Assembly (NCBI GenBank): GCA_964246185.1
Contig: CAXTPP010000001.1
Coordinates: 30,395 to 94,394, forward strand
Length of the DNA stretch: 64,000 nt
From: LMUY01 sp964246185
GTDB lineage: Bacteria > Pseudomonadota > Alphaproteobacteria > Acetobacterales > Acetobacteraceae
Direction: 5' to 3'
Below are positions 34,767 through 45,555 of the stretch, in pieces. The notes beneath the pieces were generated by a model. It searched no databases, was not told the origin of the DNA, and saw nothing but the letters and a program-made list of their open reading frames with translations. The position numbers were made by a program, and so were the translations under genes. Within the stretch, counting starts at the first letter, position 1; the number at the start of each line of letters is the position of its first letter.

Positions 34767-36065
34767 TCACGTCGCTGACCCGGCAACGGCCCGCGCCCCG
34801 CAGGTGACCAGGATGGCGCGGAAGTCGTTGACGTTGGTGCGGGTCGGGCCGGTGACGACAAGGTCACCCAGGCTCGCGAAGAAACCGTAGCCGTCATTGT
34901 CCGCCAGCCGCGCGCGGCCGTTCACGCCGAGTGCGGCGGCCCTGGCCAGCGTGTCCGGCGCGAGCAGCGCGCCCGCGTTGTCCTCCGTGCCATCGATGCC
35001 GTCGGTGTCGCCGGCCAGCGCATGGATGCCGGGGTGGCCGTCCAGGGCCACGGCCAACCCCAGCAAGAACTCCGCGTTGCGGCCACCGCGGCCCCCGCCG
35101 CGCACCGTCACGGTGGTTTCCCCGCCGGATATCAGCACGCAGGGCGTCGGCGCGGGCTGGCCGTGCCGCGCGCACTGGCGGGCGATCCCGGCCATCACGC
35201 GGGCCACCTCGGAGGCTTCGCCCTCGATCGCGTCACCCAGGATCACCGGCGCCACGCCGGCGGCCCGGGCGATCTCGGCGGCGGCCTGCAACGAGGCTTG
35301 CGGCGTGGCAGCCATGATGGTCCGTGCCCGGGCGAAGGCGGCGTCGCCGGGCTTCGGAGTCTCGGCCGCCGGGTCATGCAGCCAGGCCTCGACCGCAGGC
35401 GGCGGCACGATCCCGTAACGCGCCAGTACCGCGCGGGCGTCGGCGAGCGTGGTGGCGTCGGGCACGGTGGGGCCGGAGGCGATCACCGAAGGGTCATCGC
35501 CCGGGACGTCCGAGATGACGATCGAGACCACCCGGGCCGGGGCGGCCGCGGCGGCGAGGCGGCCGCCCTTGATGGCGGACAGGTGCTTGCGGACGCAGTT
35601 CATGTCCTGGATGCCTGCGCCGCTCCGCAGCAGCGCGCGGTTCACTGCCTGCTTGTCCGCCAGGCTGACCCCGTGCGACGGCAGCGCCAGCAGCGACGAG
35701 CCGCCGCCCGAGATGAGGCACAGCACGAGGTCGTCGGCACTTAGGCCATGCACAAGTTCGAGTATCCGCAAGGCAGCCGCCTGCCCGGCCTCGTCCGGCA
35801 CGGGGTGGCTCGCTTCCACGACTTCGATGCGGGCCAGTCCGCCCACGCCGTGGCCGTAGCGCGTGACCACCAATCCGCTGAGCGGGCGGTCGGCGGGCCA
35901 ATGCGCCTCGACCGCCGCGGCCATGGCCGCCGCCGCCTTGCCGGCGCCGACCACGACGGTGCGGCCGGGCGGCGGAGCCGGGAGGCAGGGCGGCACGCAC
36001 ACGGAAGCCGCGGCAGCCGCGACGGCCGCCTCGAACATCCGCAGCAGCAGCGCGCGCTCCTCCAT
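34767..36065 (-). CDS. gckA: Glycerate 2-kinase (MOFRL/GckA-TtuD family)
   Basis: 432-aa ATP-dependent kinase that makes 2-phosphoglycerate from glycerate. It shows the GAGKAAAAMAAAVE start, the CLISGGGSSLLALP phosphate-binding segment near residue 115, AIKGGRLA, VVSIVISDVPGDDPSVIASGPT, and the MOFRL-domain block LISGGETTVTVRGGGRGGRNAEFLLGLA followed by AGDTDGIDGTEDNAGALL. It is the last gene of the gcl-hyi-glxR-gckA operon and turns glycerate from tartronate semialdehyde reductase into a glycolytic intermediate. Eight bases separate it from glxR. Confidence 0.92.
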   Translation of the reverse strand: MEERALLLRMFEAAVAAAAASVCVPPCLPAPPPGRTVVVGAGKAAAAMAAAVEAHWPADRPLSGLVVTRYGHGVGGLARIEVVEASHPVPDEAGQAAALRILELVHGLSADDLVLCLISGGGSSLLALPSHGVSLADKQAVNRALLRSGAGIQDMNCVRKHLSAIKGGRLAAAAAPARVVSIVISDVPGDDPSVIASGPTVPDATTLADARAVLARYGIVPPPAVEAWLHDPAAETPKPGDAAFARARTIMAATPQASLQAAAEIARAAGVAPVILGDAIEGEASEVARVMAGIARQCARHGQPAPTPCVLISGGETTVTVRGGGRGGRNAEFLLGLAVALDGHPGIHALAGDTDGIDGTEDNAGALLAPDTLARAAALGVNGRARLADNDGYGFFASLGDLVVTGPTRTNVNDFRAILVTCGARAVAGSAT

Positions 36066-36073
36066 CTTGCTCG

Positions 36074-36985
36074 CTATTCCGCCGCCGCGGCGAGCGCCGG
36101 GGTTTGGCCGATCTCGTGGCAGGCCAGCTTCTCCAGCACCCGCACCATGCCGGAATGGTCCCAGCCCTTGCCGCCGGCGGCGGCAGCGGCGTTGAACAGC
36201 TCCTGGCAGGCGGCGGTGTTCGGCAGGCTTAGGCCAAGACTACGCGCGCCTTGCAGGGCGAGGTTGAGGTCCTTCTGGTGCAGCTCGACCCGGAAGCCCG
36301 GCGCGAAATTACGCTTGACCATGCGCTCGCCATGCACCTCCAGGATGCGGGAGTTGGCGAAGCCGCCCATCAGCGCCTGACGCACCCGGGCCGGGTCTGC
36401 GCCAGCCTTGGAGGCGAACAGCAGCGCCTCGCCGACGGCTTCGATGGTCAGCGCGACGATGATCTGGTTGGCGACCTTGGTGGTCTGGCCGTCGCCGTTG
36501 CCGCCCACGAGGGTGATGTTCTTGCCCATCAGCTCGAAGATCGGCCTCACGGCGGCGAAAGCCTGCTCCGGACCGCCGACCATGATGGTGAGGCTGGCAA
36601 CCTTCGCGCCGACATCGCCGCCCGACACCGGCGCGTCGAGGTAGTCGCAGCCGAGCTGGTTGATGCGGCGGGCGAACTGCTTGGTGGCCACCGGCGCGAT
36701 GCTGCTCATGTCCACCACGATCTTGCCCGGCGACAGCCCCTCCGCAACGCCCCCCGGCCCGAACAGCACAGCCTCCACGTCTGGTGTGTCGGGCACCATC
36801 GTGATGACGATGTCGGCCGCCTTCGCCACCTCGCTCCCGCTGCTGCATGGCACGGCGCCCTGGGCCACCAGCTCCCCGGGGATCTGCGACCGGTTGTGGA
36901 CGAACAGGGTATGGCCGCCCGCGATCAGGTGGCCGGCCATGGGACGGCCCATGATGCCCAGGCCGATGAAACCGATGCTGCTCAT
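36074..36985 (-). CDS. glxR: 2-hydroxy-3-oxopropionate (tartronate semialdehyde) reductase
   Basis: 303-aa beta-hydroxyacid dehydrogenase that reduces tartronate semialdehyde to D-glycerate. N-terminal IGFIGLGIMGRPMAGHLIAGGH (NAD(P) fold), the substrate-site DAPVSGGDVGAKVASLTIMVGG, and the catalytic Lys in GDGQTTKVANQIIV. The Arg of VHNRS after the second strand suggests NADPH or NADH use of the GarR/GlxR type. It sits between hyi and gckA in the glyoxylate operon. Confidence 0.94.
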   Translation of the reverse strand: MSSIGFIGLGIMGRPMAGHLIAGGHTLFVHNRSQIPGELVAQGAVPCSSGSEVAKAADIVITMVPDTPDVEAVLFGPGGVAEGLSPGKIVVDMSSIAPVATKQFARRINQLGCDYLDAPVSGGDVGAKVASLTIMVGGPEQAFAAVRPIFELMGKNITLVGGNGDGQTTKVANQIIVALTIEAVGEALLFASKAGADPARVRQALMGGFANSRILEVHGERMVKRNFAPGFRVELHQKDLNLALQGARSLGLSLPNTAACQELFNAAAAAGGKGWDHSGMVRVLEKLACHEIGQTPALAAAAE

Positions 36986-37001
36986 GATGCTCTCTCCGGT
37001 G

Positions 37002-37790
37002 TCAGGATGCAGGCGTGCGCGAGGGCTCGAACCAGCCTAGCCCGGCTGTGGTCGTCGTGCGCGGCTTGTACTCGCAGCCGATCCAGCCGTCATAGCCCAG
37101 CGCGTCGACGCGGCTGAACATGAATGGATAGTTGATCTCCCCGGTGCCCGGCTCGTTGCGGCCCGGGTTGTCGGCGCGCTGGATATGGCCGATCTGGCTG
37201 AGGTACGCCTTCAGGGTGCGCGCGAGGTCACCCCCCATGACTTGCGCATGGTAGATGTCGAACTGCAGCTTCAGGTTCCCGCTGCCGACCTCGGCGATGA
37301 TGTCCAGCGCCGGCCGGGTCTGCGAGACGAAGAAGCCCGGAACGTCGCGCGTGTTGACCGGCTCCAGCACCAGCTGCAGACCGTCAGCCGCCAGTTCGCC
37401 CGCGGCGCAGCGCAGGTTCCCTGCCAGGGCCGCACGCGCCGCCGCCGGGTCAGCGCCGGCAGGGAGGATGCCGGCAAGGCAGTTCAGCCGCGGGCAGCCC
37501 AGCGTGGCGGCGTAGTCGATGGCGCGCGCCACGCCGGCGCGGAACTCGGCCGTGCGCTGCGGATGGCAGGCGATGCCGCGCTCGCCGGCCGCCCAGTCGC
37601 CAGCCGGCAGGTTGTGCAGGATGAGCTGCAGGCCGTTGGAATGCAGCGCCTTGGCGAGGGCGTGCTTGTCGAAGTCGTAGGGGAACAGCATCTCCACCGC
37701 CTCGAACCCGGCCGCCGCCGCAGCGGCGAAACGGTCGAGGAACGGCAGCTCGGTGAACAGCATCGTCAGGTTGGCCGAGAATTTCGGCAA
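37002..37790 (-). CDS. hyi: Hydroxypyruvate isomerase
   Basis: 262-aa AP-endonuclease-2-like TIM barrel. Metal and substrate residues are seen in LVLEPVNTRDVPGFF, LKLQFDIYHAQVMGGDL, IGHIQRADNPGRNEPGTGEINY and WIGCEYKPR. It interconverts hydroxypyruvate and tartronate semialdehyde, next to Gcl. It is 72 bases downstream of gcl and 16 before glxR. Confidence 0.94.
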   Translation of the reverse strand: MPKFSANLTMLFTELPFLDRFAAAAAAGFEAVEMLFPYDFDKHALAKALHSNGLQLILHNLPAGDWAAGERGIACHPQRTAEFRAGVARAIDYAATLGCPRLNCLAGILPAGADPAAARAALAGNLRCAAGELAADGLQLVLEPVNTRDVPGFFVSQTRPALDIIAEVGSGNLKLQFDIYHAQVMGGDLARTLKAYLSQIGHIQRADNPGRNEPGTGEINYPFMFSRVDALGYDGWIGCEYKPRTTTTAGLGWFEPSRTPAS

Positions 37791-37862
37791 TGAAGCCTCC
37801 CATTGCGCCCGGCGCGTCGTTCGCGCCTGGCGTCTGTCAGGCGATTGGCGGCGGGCGCCGGG

Positions 37863-39695
<1,833 letters not shown>

Positions 39696-39858
39696 CAACC
39701 CGCTCCCTTGCGTCTCGTTGCGGGCACTCTGCCAGATGCATCTCGTAAATGCGTCCATTCCCGCATCGTGGAAACTGGACGCAGGCGGGCTTGTGGAACA
39801 GCGTGCTAGGCGTTTGCCAGCCGGCGTTTCCAGGCGAGCGAGCGCATCGGCCCGGAAC

Positions 39859-39877
39859 TTTTCCGTATGCCGGGAAA
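39859..39877. promoter_or_regulatory. Candidate IclR-type operator in the gcl/iclR gap
   Basis: TTTCC-N8-GGAAA inverted repeat within the 251-base divergent gap. A second near-match, TTCCG (39861-39865) to CGGAA (39882-39886), overlaps it, and single half-sites GGAAA/TTTCC occur at about 39768 and 39827. IclR proteins often bind such A/T-flanked GGAA-type palindromes. No direct proof. Confidence 0.35.
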
Positions 39878-39946
39878 CCTGCGGAAGTCATTATCCGGAT
39901 CAGCCGCTTAACGCTCGCCACGAGGTTGCGGCGGAGAATGCACGAC

Positions 39947-40789
39947 ATGGCGCAGGACACAGCGAAGCCGCGGGCACAGGGGGCGGTCCGGGCCAGGCCG
40001 CAAGCGAAGCCCGTCCGCGGAAGCGACCAGGTGCAGTCGCTGGTGCGCGCGCTGACGCTGCTGAACCGGATCGCGGAAGCGCCCGACGCCGGCGCCACGC
40101 TGACCGAACTCGCGCAGCAGGTCGGCCTGCCGCCCTCGACGGCGCACCGGCTGCTGACCACCCTGGAGCAGGAGCGTTACGTGCGGTTCGACCATGACGG
40201 GCGGCTCTGGTCGATCGGCGTGCAGGCCTTCGTCACCGGGTGCAGCTTCACCAGGACGCGCAGCCTGGTCGGCGTGGCCCGGCCGCACATGCGACGCCTG
40301 ATGGAAGACGCCGGCGAGACGATCAACCTGGCCGTGGAGGACGACGGCATGGCGGTCTATCTCGCCCAGGTGGAGTGCCGGCAGATGATGCGCGCCTTCG
40401 CCAGGCCGGGTTCGCGGGCGCCGCTGCACTGCTCGGCCGTCGGCAAGGCCATCCTGTCTGCGGTCAGCGACAAAGCGTTGTCGAAGATCCTGCACCAGCA
40501 CGGCATGCCCCGCCTCACGCTCAAGACCATCACGTCGCCGTCCGCGCTGCGGGCCGACCTGGCGCGGGCACGGGAAGCCGGCCACGTGATCGACGACGAG
40601 GAACACGCGGTTGGGCTGCGCTGCATCGGAGCGCCGCTCTTCGACGAGACCGGCGATGTCATTGGCGCCATCTCCGCCTCCGGCCCGATGGCCCGCATCA
40701 ACGATGGCCGTGTCGGGCAGCTGGCCGACTTGGTGCGGCGGGCGGCACGGGCCATTTCGGCGGACATGGGCGGAGCTTCGCCCTGCTAG
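39947..40789 (+). CDS. IclR-family transcriptional regulator
   Basis: 280 aa. N-terminal winged helix (VQSLVRALTLLNRIAEAPDAGATLTELAQQVGLPPSTAHRLLTTLEQERYVRF) and a C-terminal GAF-like effector domain (PHMRRLMEDAGETINLAVEDDGMAVYLAQVE..., APLHCSAVGKAILS). The divergent gcl operon is the likely target, as for AllR/GclR of other bacteria, whose effector is glyoxylate or related. ATG 39947 is 10 bases after GGAG; ATG 39938 is too close to it. Confidence 0.92.
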   Translation: MAQDTAKPRAQGAVRARPQAKPVRGSDQVQSLVRALTLLNRIAEAPDAGATLTELAQQVGLPPSTAHRLLTTLEQERYVRFDHDGRLWSIGVQAFVTGCSFTRTRSLVGVARPHMRRLMEDAGETINLAVEDDGMAVYLAQVECRQMMRAFARPGSRAPLHCSAVGKAILSAVSDKALSKILHQHGMPRLTLKTITSPSALRADLARAREAGHVIDDEEHAVGLRCIGAPLFDETGDVIGAISASGPMARINDGRVGQLADLVRRAARAISADMGGASPC

Positions 40790-40847
40790 AGCATCATCCG
40801 ACCGAACTGGGGCACCGGTCGGGTAAAGGTGCTCGCAAAAACAAAGC

Positions 40848-41123
40848 CTAGGTGTCGGCGCTGATCTCAGCTTCCAGCGCCTGCAGCTGCTGGTCCAGCG
40901 CACCTTTGTCCGCCACCTCGTCCAAGGCATCCAGCAAGCTGCGCCGGCAGCGGTCATGCCCGCCGTCCATGTCGACCGCCCCGCGCACCCCGGCCAGGCA
41001 GTCGGCGTAGGCGTTGCCCGCCGCCATCGCCGCATCGCCGTGGGGCGCCAACAGCTCCCGGATGCGCCGGTCCACCCAGCCCGGCGTCGAGGGCGTCTCC
41101 TCGGTCAGCGACGAGCACGTCAC
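40848..41123 (-). CDS. Small hypothetical protein (91 aa) coupled to argF
   Basis: Starts at GTG 41123, overlapping the argF stop by four bases (GTGA), so it is coupled to the arg operon. Acidic helical composition (WVDRRIRELLAPHGDAAMAAGNAYADCLAGVRGAVDMDGGHDRCRRSLLDALDEVADKGALDQQLQAL). No family recognised. Placement and composition make it a real gene. Confidence 0.65.
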   Translation of the reverse strand: MTCSSLTEETPSTPGWVDRRIRELLAPHGDAAMAAGNAYADCLAGVRGAVDMDGGHDRCRRSLLDALDEVADKGALDQQLQALEAEISADT

Positions 41124-42085
41124 CGCACCGCCCCCAGCGCCCAGGCCAGCACGCCCTTCTGCGCGTGCAGGCGGTTCTCCGCGCCGTCGAACACCACCGA
41201 TTGGGCTCCGTCGATCACCTCGGCCGTCACCTCCTCGCCGCGGTGCGCCGGCAGGCAGTGCATGAACAGCGCGTCCGGAGCGGCCGCGCGCATCAGCCGG
41301 CCATCCACCTGGTAGGGCGCCAGCAAGTTATGGCGGCTCTGGTTCGGGTCGTCCGCCATGCTCACCCAGGCGTCCGTCACCACGCAGCGCGCGCCTGCGA
41401 CGGCGGCGGCGGGGTCGGTGCCGACGGTGACAGTGGCGCCTTCCGACCGCGCCCAGGCGAGCGCCGCCGGGTCAGGCTGCAGGGACGCGGGGCAGGCGAT
41501 GTGCAGCGTGAAGCCGAAGCGCACCGCCGCCTCGATCCAGGAGCGGGCGACGTTGTTGCCGTCTCCGACCCAGGCCACGACCTGGCCCGCGACCGGCCCG
41601 CGGTGCTCCTCGAACGTCATGATGTCGGCCATCAGCTGGCATGGGTGGGACTTGTCGGTCAGCCCGTTGATCACCGGCACCGTCGCGTGCAGCGCCAGTT
41701 CCGCGAGCTTGGCCGCGTTGTCGGTCCGCAGCATGACGGCGTCCACGTAGCGGGACAGCACCCGGGCGGTGTCGGCCACCGTCTCGCCGCGGCCCAGTTG
41801 CAGCTCGCTGCCTTGCAGCACCACCACGTCACCGCCCAATTGGCGCATCGCCACCTCGAACGAGACACGGGTGCGGGTGGACGGCTTCTCGAACACCAGC
41901 GCCAGGGTGCGGCCGGCGAGCGGGCGGGAGGACGGGACGCCCGCCCGCTTGAAGCCGCGCGCCACGTCCAGCATCTGCCGCAGCACCGCCGGGTCGAAGT
42001 GCCGCAGGTCCAGGAAGTGCCGTGGGCTGCCCTCTTCCGGTTCCGGCCCGTCCTCCGCGCGCGGGCGGCGGAGCGCGCCGCTCAT
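41120..42085 (-). CDS. argF: Ornithine carbamoyltransferase
   Basis: Makes citrulline from ornithine and carbamoyl phosphate. 321 aa from ATG 42085, which overlaps the argD stop (ATGA). Carbamoyl-phosphate loop STRTR in EKPSTRTRVSFEVAM, LGGDVVVLQGSELQLGRGETVADTARVLSRYVDAVMLR, ornithine-side VINGLTDKSHPCQLMAD and HCLPAHRGEE motifs all present. The frame is open 90 codons further upstream, but that stretch is inside argD. Confidence 0.95.
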   Translation of the reverse strand: MSGALRRPRAEDGPEPEEGSPRHFLDLRHFDPAVLRQMLDVARGFKRAGVPSSRPLAGRTLALVFEKPSTRTRVSFEVAMRQLGGDVVVLQGSELQLGRGETVADTARVLSRYVDAVMLRTDNAAKLAELALHATVPVINGLTDKSHPCQLMADIMTFEEHRGPVAGQVVAWVGDGNNVARSWIEAAVRFGFTLHIACPASLQPDPAALAWARSEGATVTVGTDPAAAVAGARCVVTDAWVSMADDPNQSRHNLLAPYQVDGRLMRAAAPDALFMHCLPAHRGEEVTAEVIDGAQSVVFDGAENRLHAQKGVLAWALGAVR

Positions 42086-43275
42086 TTCGCCGCAGCTTGG
42101 GCGTAAGGACGGCAGCGGCGCACGCCACGGCGGATCATATCCAGCGCCGTCGCCACATCCTCGTCCGTGATGACCAGCGGCGGCACCAGGCGCACCACGT
42201 TGTCCCCCGCGCTGACGGTCAGCAGCCCTTCCGCGGTGAAGGCGGATTGCAGGTCGCCGTTCGGCACCCGGCACTTCAGCCCGAGCATCAGGCCCGCGCC
42301 GCGCACGTCCTCCAGCACGTCCGGCTCGTCCCGCACAAGCTGCTCCAGCGCGTGCCACAGCGCTCGGGCCTTGCGGTCCACCTCGTCCAGGAAGCCCGGC
42401 GCCAGCATCACGTCCAGCACCGCGTTGGCCGCCGCGCAGGCGAGCGGGTTGCCGCCGAACGTCGTCCCATGGGTGCCGGGCGACAGGTGGCGCGCGACCG
42501 CCTCCTTGGCCAGCACCGCGCCCATCGGGAAGCCGCCGGCGATGCCCTTAGCGGCGGACATCACATCCGGCTCGATGCCTGCCCACTCGTGCGCGAACAG
42601 CTTGCCGGTGCGCCCCATGCCGCACTGCACCTCGTCCAGGCCGAGCAGCAGGCCGAACTCGTCGCACACCGCCCGCAGCTCTTGCAGGAAACGCAGGGAG
42701 GCCGGGCGCACGCCGCCCTCGCCCTGCACCGGCTCGACGAAGATGCCGGCGGTGTGCGGCCCGATCGCGTCCCGCACCGCGTTCATGTTGCCGAACGGTA
42801 CGTGGTCAAAGCCTTGCACCGCCGGGCCGAAGCCTTGCAGGTACTTGGCGTTGCCGGTGGCGCTGATCATGGCCAGGGTGCGGCCGTGGAACGCGCCGTC
42901 GAAGCAGATGAGGTGGAACCGCTCGGGCTGCCCGGCATCGGCCATCGTGCGGCGGATCGCCTTGACCATGCCCTCATTCGCCTCCGCGCCCGAGTTGCAG
43001 AAGAACACGCTGTCGGCGAACGTCGCCTCCACCAGGCGCGCGGCCAGCCGCTCTGCGCCGGGCACGCGGTAGAGGTTGGAGACGTGCATCACCTTGGCGG
43101 CCTGCCCGGCGATGGCGGCGACCAGGTGGGCGTTGTTGTGGCCGAGCGATGAGGTCGCGATGCCAGCGCCGAAGTCGAGGTATCGCCGTCCGTCGCCGGT
43201 GAGCAGCCAGGCACCCTCGCCCCGCTCGAAGGCGAGGTCGGCACGGTTGTAGGTGGGCATCAGCGAAGCGATCAT
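42082..43275 (-). CDS. argD: Acetylornithine transaminase
   Basis: 397-aa PLP enzyme (class III). GIATSSLGHNNAHL N-terminus, FCNSGAEANEGMVKAIRRT, FDGAFHGRTLAMISATG, FVEPVQGEGGVRPAS, LLGLDEVQCGMGRTGKLFAHE and the PLP-lysine in MSAAKGIAGGFPMGAVLA. Acts in arginine synthesis and possibly succinyl-DAP transamination. Leads the argD-argF-small ORF operon. Confidence 0.95.
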   Translation of the reverse strand: MIASLMPTYNRADLAFERGEGAWLLTGDGRRYLDFGAGIATSSLGHNNAHLVAAIAGQAAKVMHVSNLYRVPGAERLAARLVEATFADSVFFCNSGAEANEGMVKAIRRTMADAGQPERFHLICFDGAFHGRTLAMISATGNAKYLQGFGPAVQGFDHVPFGNMNAVRDAIGPHTAGIFVEPVQGEGGVRPASLRFLQELRAVCDEFGLLLGLDEVQCGMGRTGKLFAHEWAGIEPDVMSAAKGIAGGFPMGAVLAKEAVARHLSPGTHGTTFGGNPLACAAANAVLDVMLAPGFLDEVDRKARALWHALEQLVRDEPDVLEDVRGAGLMLGLKCRVPNGDLQSAFTAEGLLTVSAGDNVVRLVPPLVITDEDVATALDMIRRGVRRCRPYAQAAAK

Positions 43276-43398
43276 GGCGGCAGGACCTCAGATGGCCCCC
43301 AATCCCTGGGGAAGGGCGGAGCATGAGACGCCCGCGCTGGCCAAGTCAAACCCGAAAGCGAACGGCGCCAAGGGCTTTCTCAAGTATGGGGGGCTTCC

Positions 43399-43806
43399 TC
43401 AGTTGTTGTAGACGAAGTTGGGCATCGCGTTCAGCGAGTCCTTGGTGGCGCCCGGCAGCATGTAGCGGCCGTCCGCCGCCTTCTGCAGCTGGCCGACCGG
43501 CAGCGCCACCTGCTTGCCGCCCAGCCCCATGACGCCGCCAACCGAGATGATCGCCAGCACCACGGTGTTGTCCGAAGTCATGATCAGGTCGTCGATCGCC
43601 CCAACCTGGGTGTTGCCGTCGCTGTACACGCCGGCGCCGATCACCTTGCTGGCGCGGACGCCGCCCTCCATCCGCACGCTGGCGACCGACAGGTTCGGGT
43701 TGCCCGGCGCGGGCGTCAGCTTGGCGTCCGGCGGCGCAGGGGGTTGGGCGTGGACCGGGCCAGCCAGCAGGGCGGCGGCAAGCATAAGGCCGATGATGCG
43801 TGTCAC
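43399..43806 (-). CDS. PRC-barrel-like secreted protein (135 aa)
   Basis: Signal peptide VTRIIGLMLAAALLAGPVHAQ (GTG start 43806 after GGGAGAG). The mature part has the PRC-barrel-type pattern ASKVIGAGVYSDGNTQVGAIDDLIMTSDNTVVLAIISVGGVMGLGGKQVALPVGQLQ. Such exported PRC-barrel proteins are common in Acetobacteraceae and Rhizobiales; their function is unknown. Confidence 0.75.
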   Translation of the reverse strand: MTRIIGLMLAAALLAGPVHAQPPAPPDAKLTPAPGNPNLSVASVRMEGGVRASKVIGAGVYSDGNTQVGAIDDLIMTSDNTVVLAIISVGGVMGLGGKQVALPVGQLQKAADGRYMLPGATKDSLNAMPNFVYNN

Positions 43807-43882
43807 GGAATGATCTCTCCCAATCCATCCGGCAACGCCTGCGCGGCACGCGAGGTTCCGGACGCCGCCGCCGCGTGGCAGT

Positions 43883-44476
43883 GTGGCCGCCATGCGTCCC
43901 CCCAAACCGGCTGGCCCGGCGCCGGATGCCGCCAGCTTGCGGCAGGCGGCGCTGACCTATCTCACCCGCTACAGCGCCACGCAAACCGGGCTGCTCCGCG
44001 TGCTGGGCCGCCGCATCGACCGCTGGGCCCGCGTGGCGGAAGCGCCACCTGAGGCCGCCGCCGCCGCCAAGGCCGCCGCCCGAGGCGTGGTGGCGCACCT
44101 CGCCTCGATCGGGGCGGTGGATGACGCGCTGTTCGCCGCCGGACGAGCCCGCAGCCTGCACCGCGCCGGCCGTTCCCGCCGAGCCATTGCGGCGCACTTG
44201 CAGGCGAAGGGGGTGCCGCCGGACCTCGCCAGCCCGCCGGATGACCCGGCGGCCGAACTCGCGGCCGCCGTGCTCTATGCCAGCCGCCGCCGCATGGGTC
44301 CGTTCCGCCCATCGCCAAGCGAACCTGTGTCCGGCGAGGCAGCCGATCCGGCACGGCGCATGCGGGAGCTGGGCCGGCTGGCGCGCGCCGGGTTCCCGGC
44401 CACCATCGCTGGCCGCGTGCTGGATCTGCCGCCCGAGGAGGCTGAGGCGCTGCTGCTGGAAGCCCGGCGTGGATGA
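43883..44476 (+). CDS. recX: RecX-family regulatory protein
   Basis: 197 aa, helical. Contains the RecX repeat pattern: ALTYLTRYSATQTGLLRVLGRRIDRWA, AHLASIGAVDDALFAAGRARSLHRAGRSRRAIAAHLQAKGVP, RRMRELGRLARAGFPATIAGRVLDL. RecX inhibits RecA filaments. Start GTG 43883 is used. recA is not in the window. The Ala/Arg-rich composition makes the match moderate. Confidence 0.75.
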   Translation: MAAMRPPKPAGPAPDAASLRQAALTYLTRYSATQTGLLRVLGRRIDRWARVAEAPPEAAAAAKAAARGVVAHLASIGAVDDALFAAGRARSLHRAGRSRRAIAAHLQAKGVPPDLASPPDDPAAELAAAVLYASRRRMGPFRPSPSEPVSGEAADPARRMRELGRLARAGFPATIAGRVLDLPPEEAEALLLEARRG

Positions 44477-44627
44477 GGGGGCGGGGATGATGAGTGCATT
44501 CCTGCCGCAGTGCCGAGGCAAAGCGCAGCCAAGGCCCGGAATAACCCTTTCGCAATGAAGACGGCCCGGCGTCAGGCTGTTAGCGTCGTGTTATGGCCTG
44601 ATTCAGGGCTTTTTGGAGGAGCGACGC

Positions 44628-45023
44628 ATGACCATCCGACTCACAGGGCTGCTTGCCGCCCTCGCCATGCTGACGGCCGGCGGGGCCTATGCGCAGGGCG
44701 CCAACGATGCTCCTGCCGGCCCCCCCGCCAGCATGGACGCCCCCGCTGAGGTCAACGGTGCCGCAACCATGCCGGGCACCGGGCACATGATGCACATGCG
44801 CCACCACGGCAGCCCAGCCGGCGCTGCTGCGGCCGGCGATGCGACGACGCCTGCTGGCAAGGCCGCCGCCCAGGCGCTGAACACGGCCCCAGGCGCCGCA
44901 CCGGTGCCCTACGTCGATTTCCAGCCGCAAGCCGCACCTGCTTCGGGTCACGGCGCGGTCCACCACGCCGTCATGCGCGGCCACATGGCCGCGAAGAAGG
45001 CAGCGGCCAAGCCAGCGCAATAA
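44628..45023 (+). CDS. Secreted His/Met-rich small protein (131 aa)
   Basis: Signal peptide MTIRLTGLLAALAMLTAGGAYAQG with a strong GGAGGAG box 6 bases before ATG 44628. The mature part is Ala/Pro-rich and carries a His/Met cluster GTGHMMHMRHHGS near residue 51 and another His/Met-rich patch HGAVHHAVMRGHMAAKK near the end. The clusters could bind copper or another metal. No known family. Confidence 0.6.
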   Translation: MTIRLTGLLAALAMLTAGGAYAQGANDAPAGPPASMDAPAEVNGAATMPGTGHMMHMRHHGSPAGAAAAGDATTPAGKAAAQALNTAPGAAPVPYVDFQPQAAPASGHGAVHHAVMRGHMAAKKAAAKPAQ

Positions 45024-45027
45024 CGCC

Positions 45028-45528
45028 TTGCAGGTCCGGTGCGATGCGCCGGACCCCCTCTTGGCGCTGCCCCTCTTGGCGTTGTCGGACTGCGCCGGCG
45101 GGCAGCCCCGGATAGGCAGGTCCGCCAGCGTCGAGTGCGTGCCCTACGCGCGCCAAGTCAGCGGCGTGCAGCTGTTCGGCGATGCCGCGTCCTGGTGGGA
45201 TGCTGCCGCCGGACGGTACGCTCGCAGCTCCGAGCCGACCCCGGGTGCCCTGCTGGTGTTCCAGCGCACGGCGCGGCTGCCGTCCGGCCACGTCTCCGTC
45301 GTGACGGCGCTGCGCTCCCCGCGGGAGATCGCCGTGACGCAAGCCAACTGGGAGCACGGCCGCATCGCCCGCAGCGAGCCGGTGGTGGACGTCTCCCCCG
45401 CCAACGACTGGACGGCGGTGCGGGTGTGGTGGGCGCCGCTCGGACAGCTGGGCAGCTCCACATACCCGACCTTCGGGTTCGTCGCACCCAAGCCGCCTGC
45501 CCTGGCGGAGGTGGTCGCGTCGCGCTAG
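45028..45528 (+). CDS. CHAP-domain lipoprotein-like protein; start uncertain
   Basis: Carries a CHAP (NlpC/P60-type amidase) domain: nucleophile Cys in SVECVPYARQVSG, the His in SGHVSVVTAL and a following NWEHGRI segment. The frame opens at TTG 45028. The normal lipoprotein-like start, MRRTP then LLALPLLAL..CAGG, would need the ATG at 45044 and one more C in the CCCCC run (45054-45058). So either the true start is an odd TTG, or a base was lost. It lies upstream of ileS. Confidence 0.7.
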   Translation: MQVRCDAPDPLLALPLLALSDCAGGQPRIGRSASVECVPYARQVSGVQLFGDAASWWDAAAGRYARSSEPTPGALLVFQRTARLPSGHVSVVTALRSPREIAVTQANWEHGRIARSEPVVDVSPANDWTAVRVWWAPLGQLGSSTYPTFGFVAPKPPALAEVVASR

Positions 45529-45555
45529 GGAAGAAGTCGCACCCGGACTCTTCCC

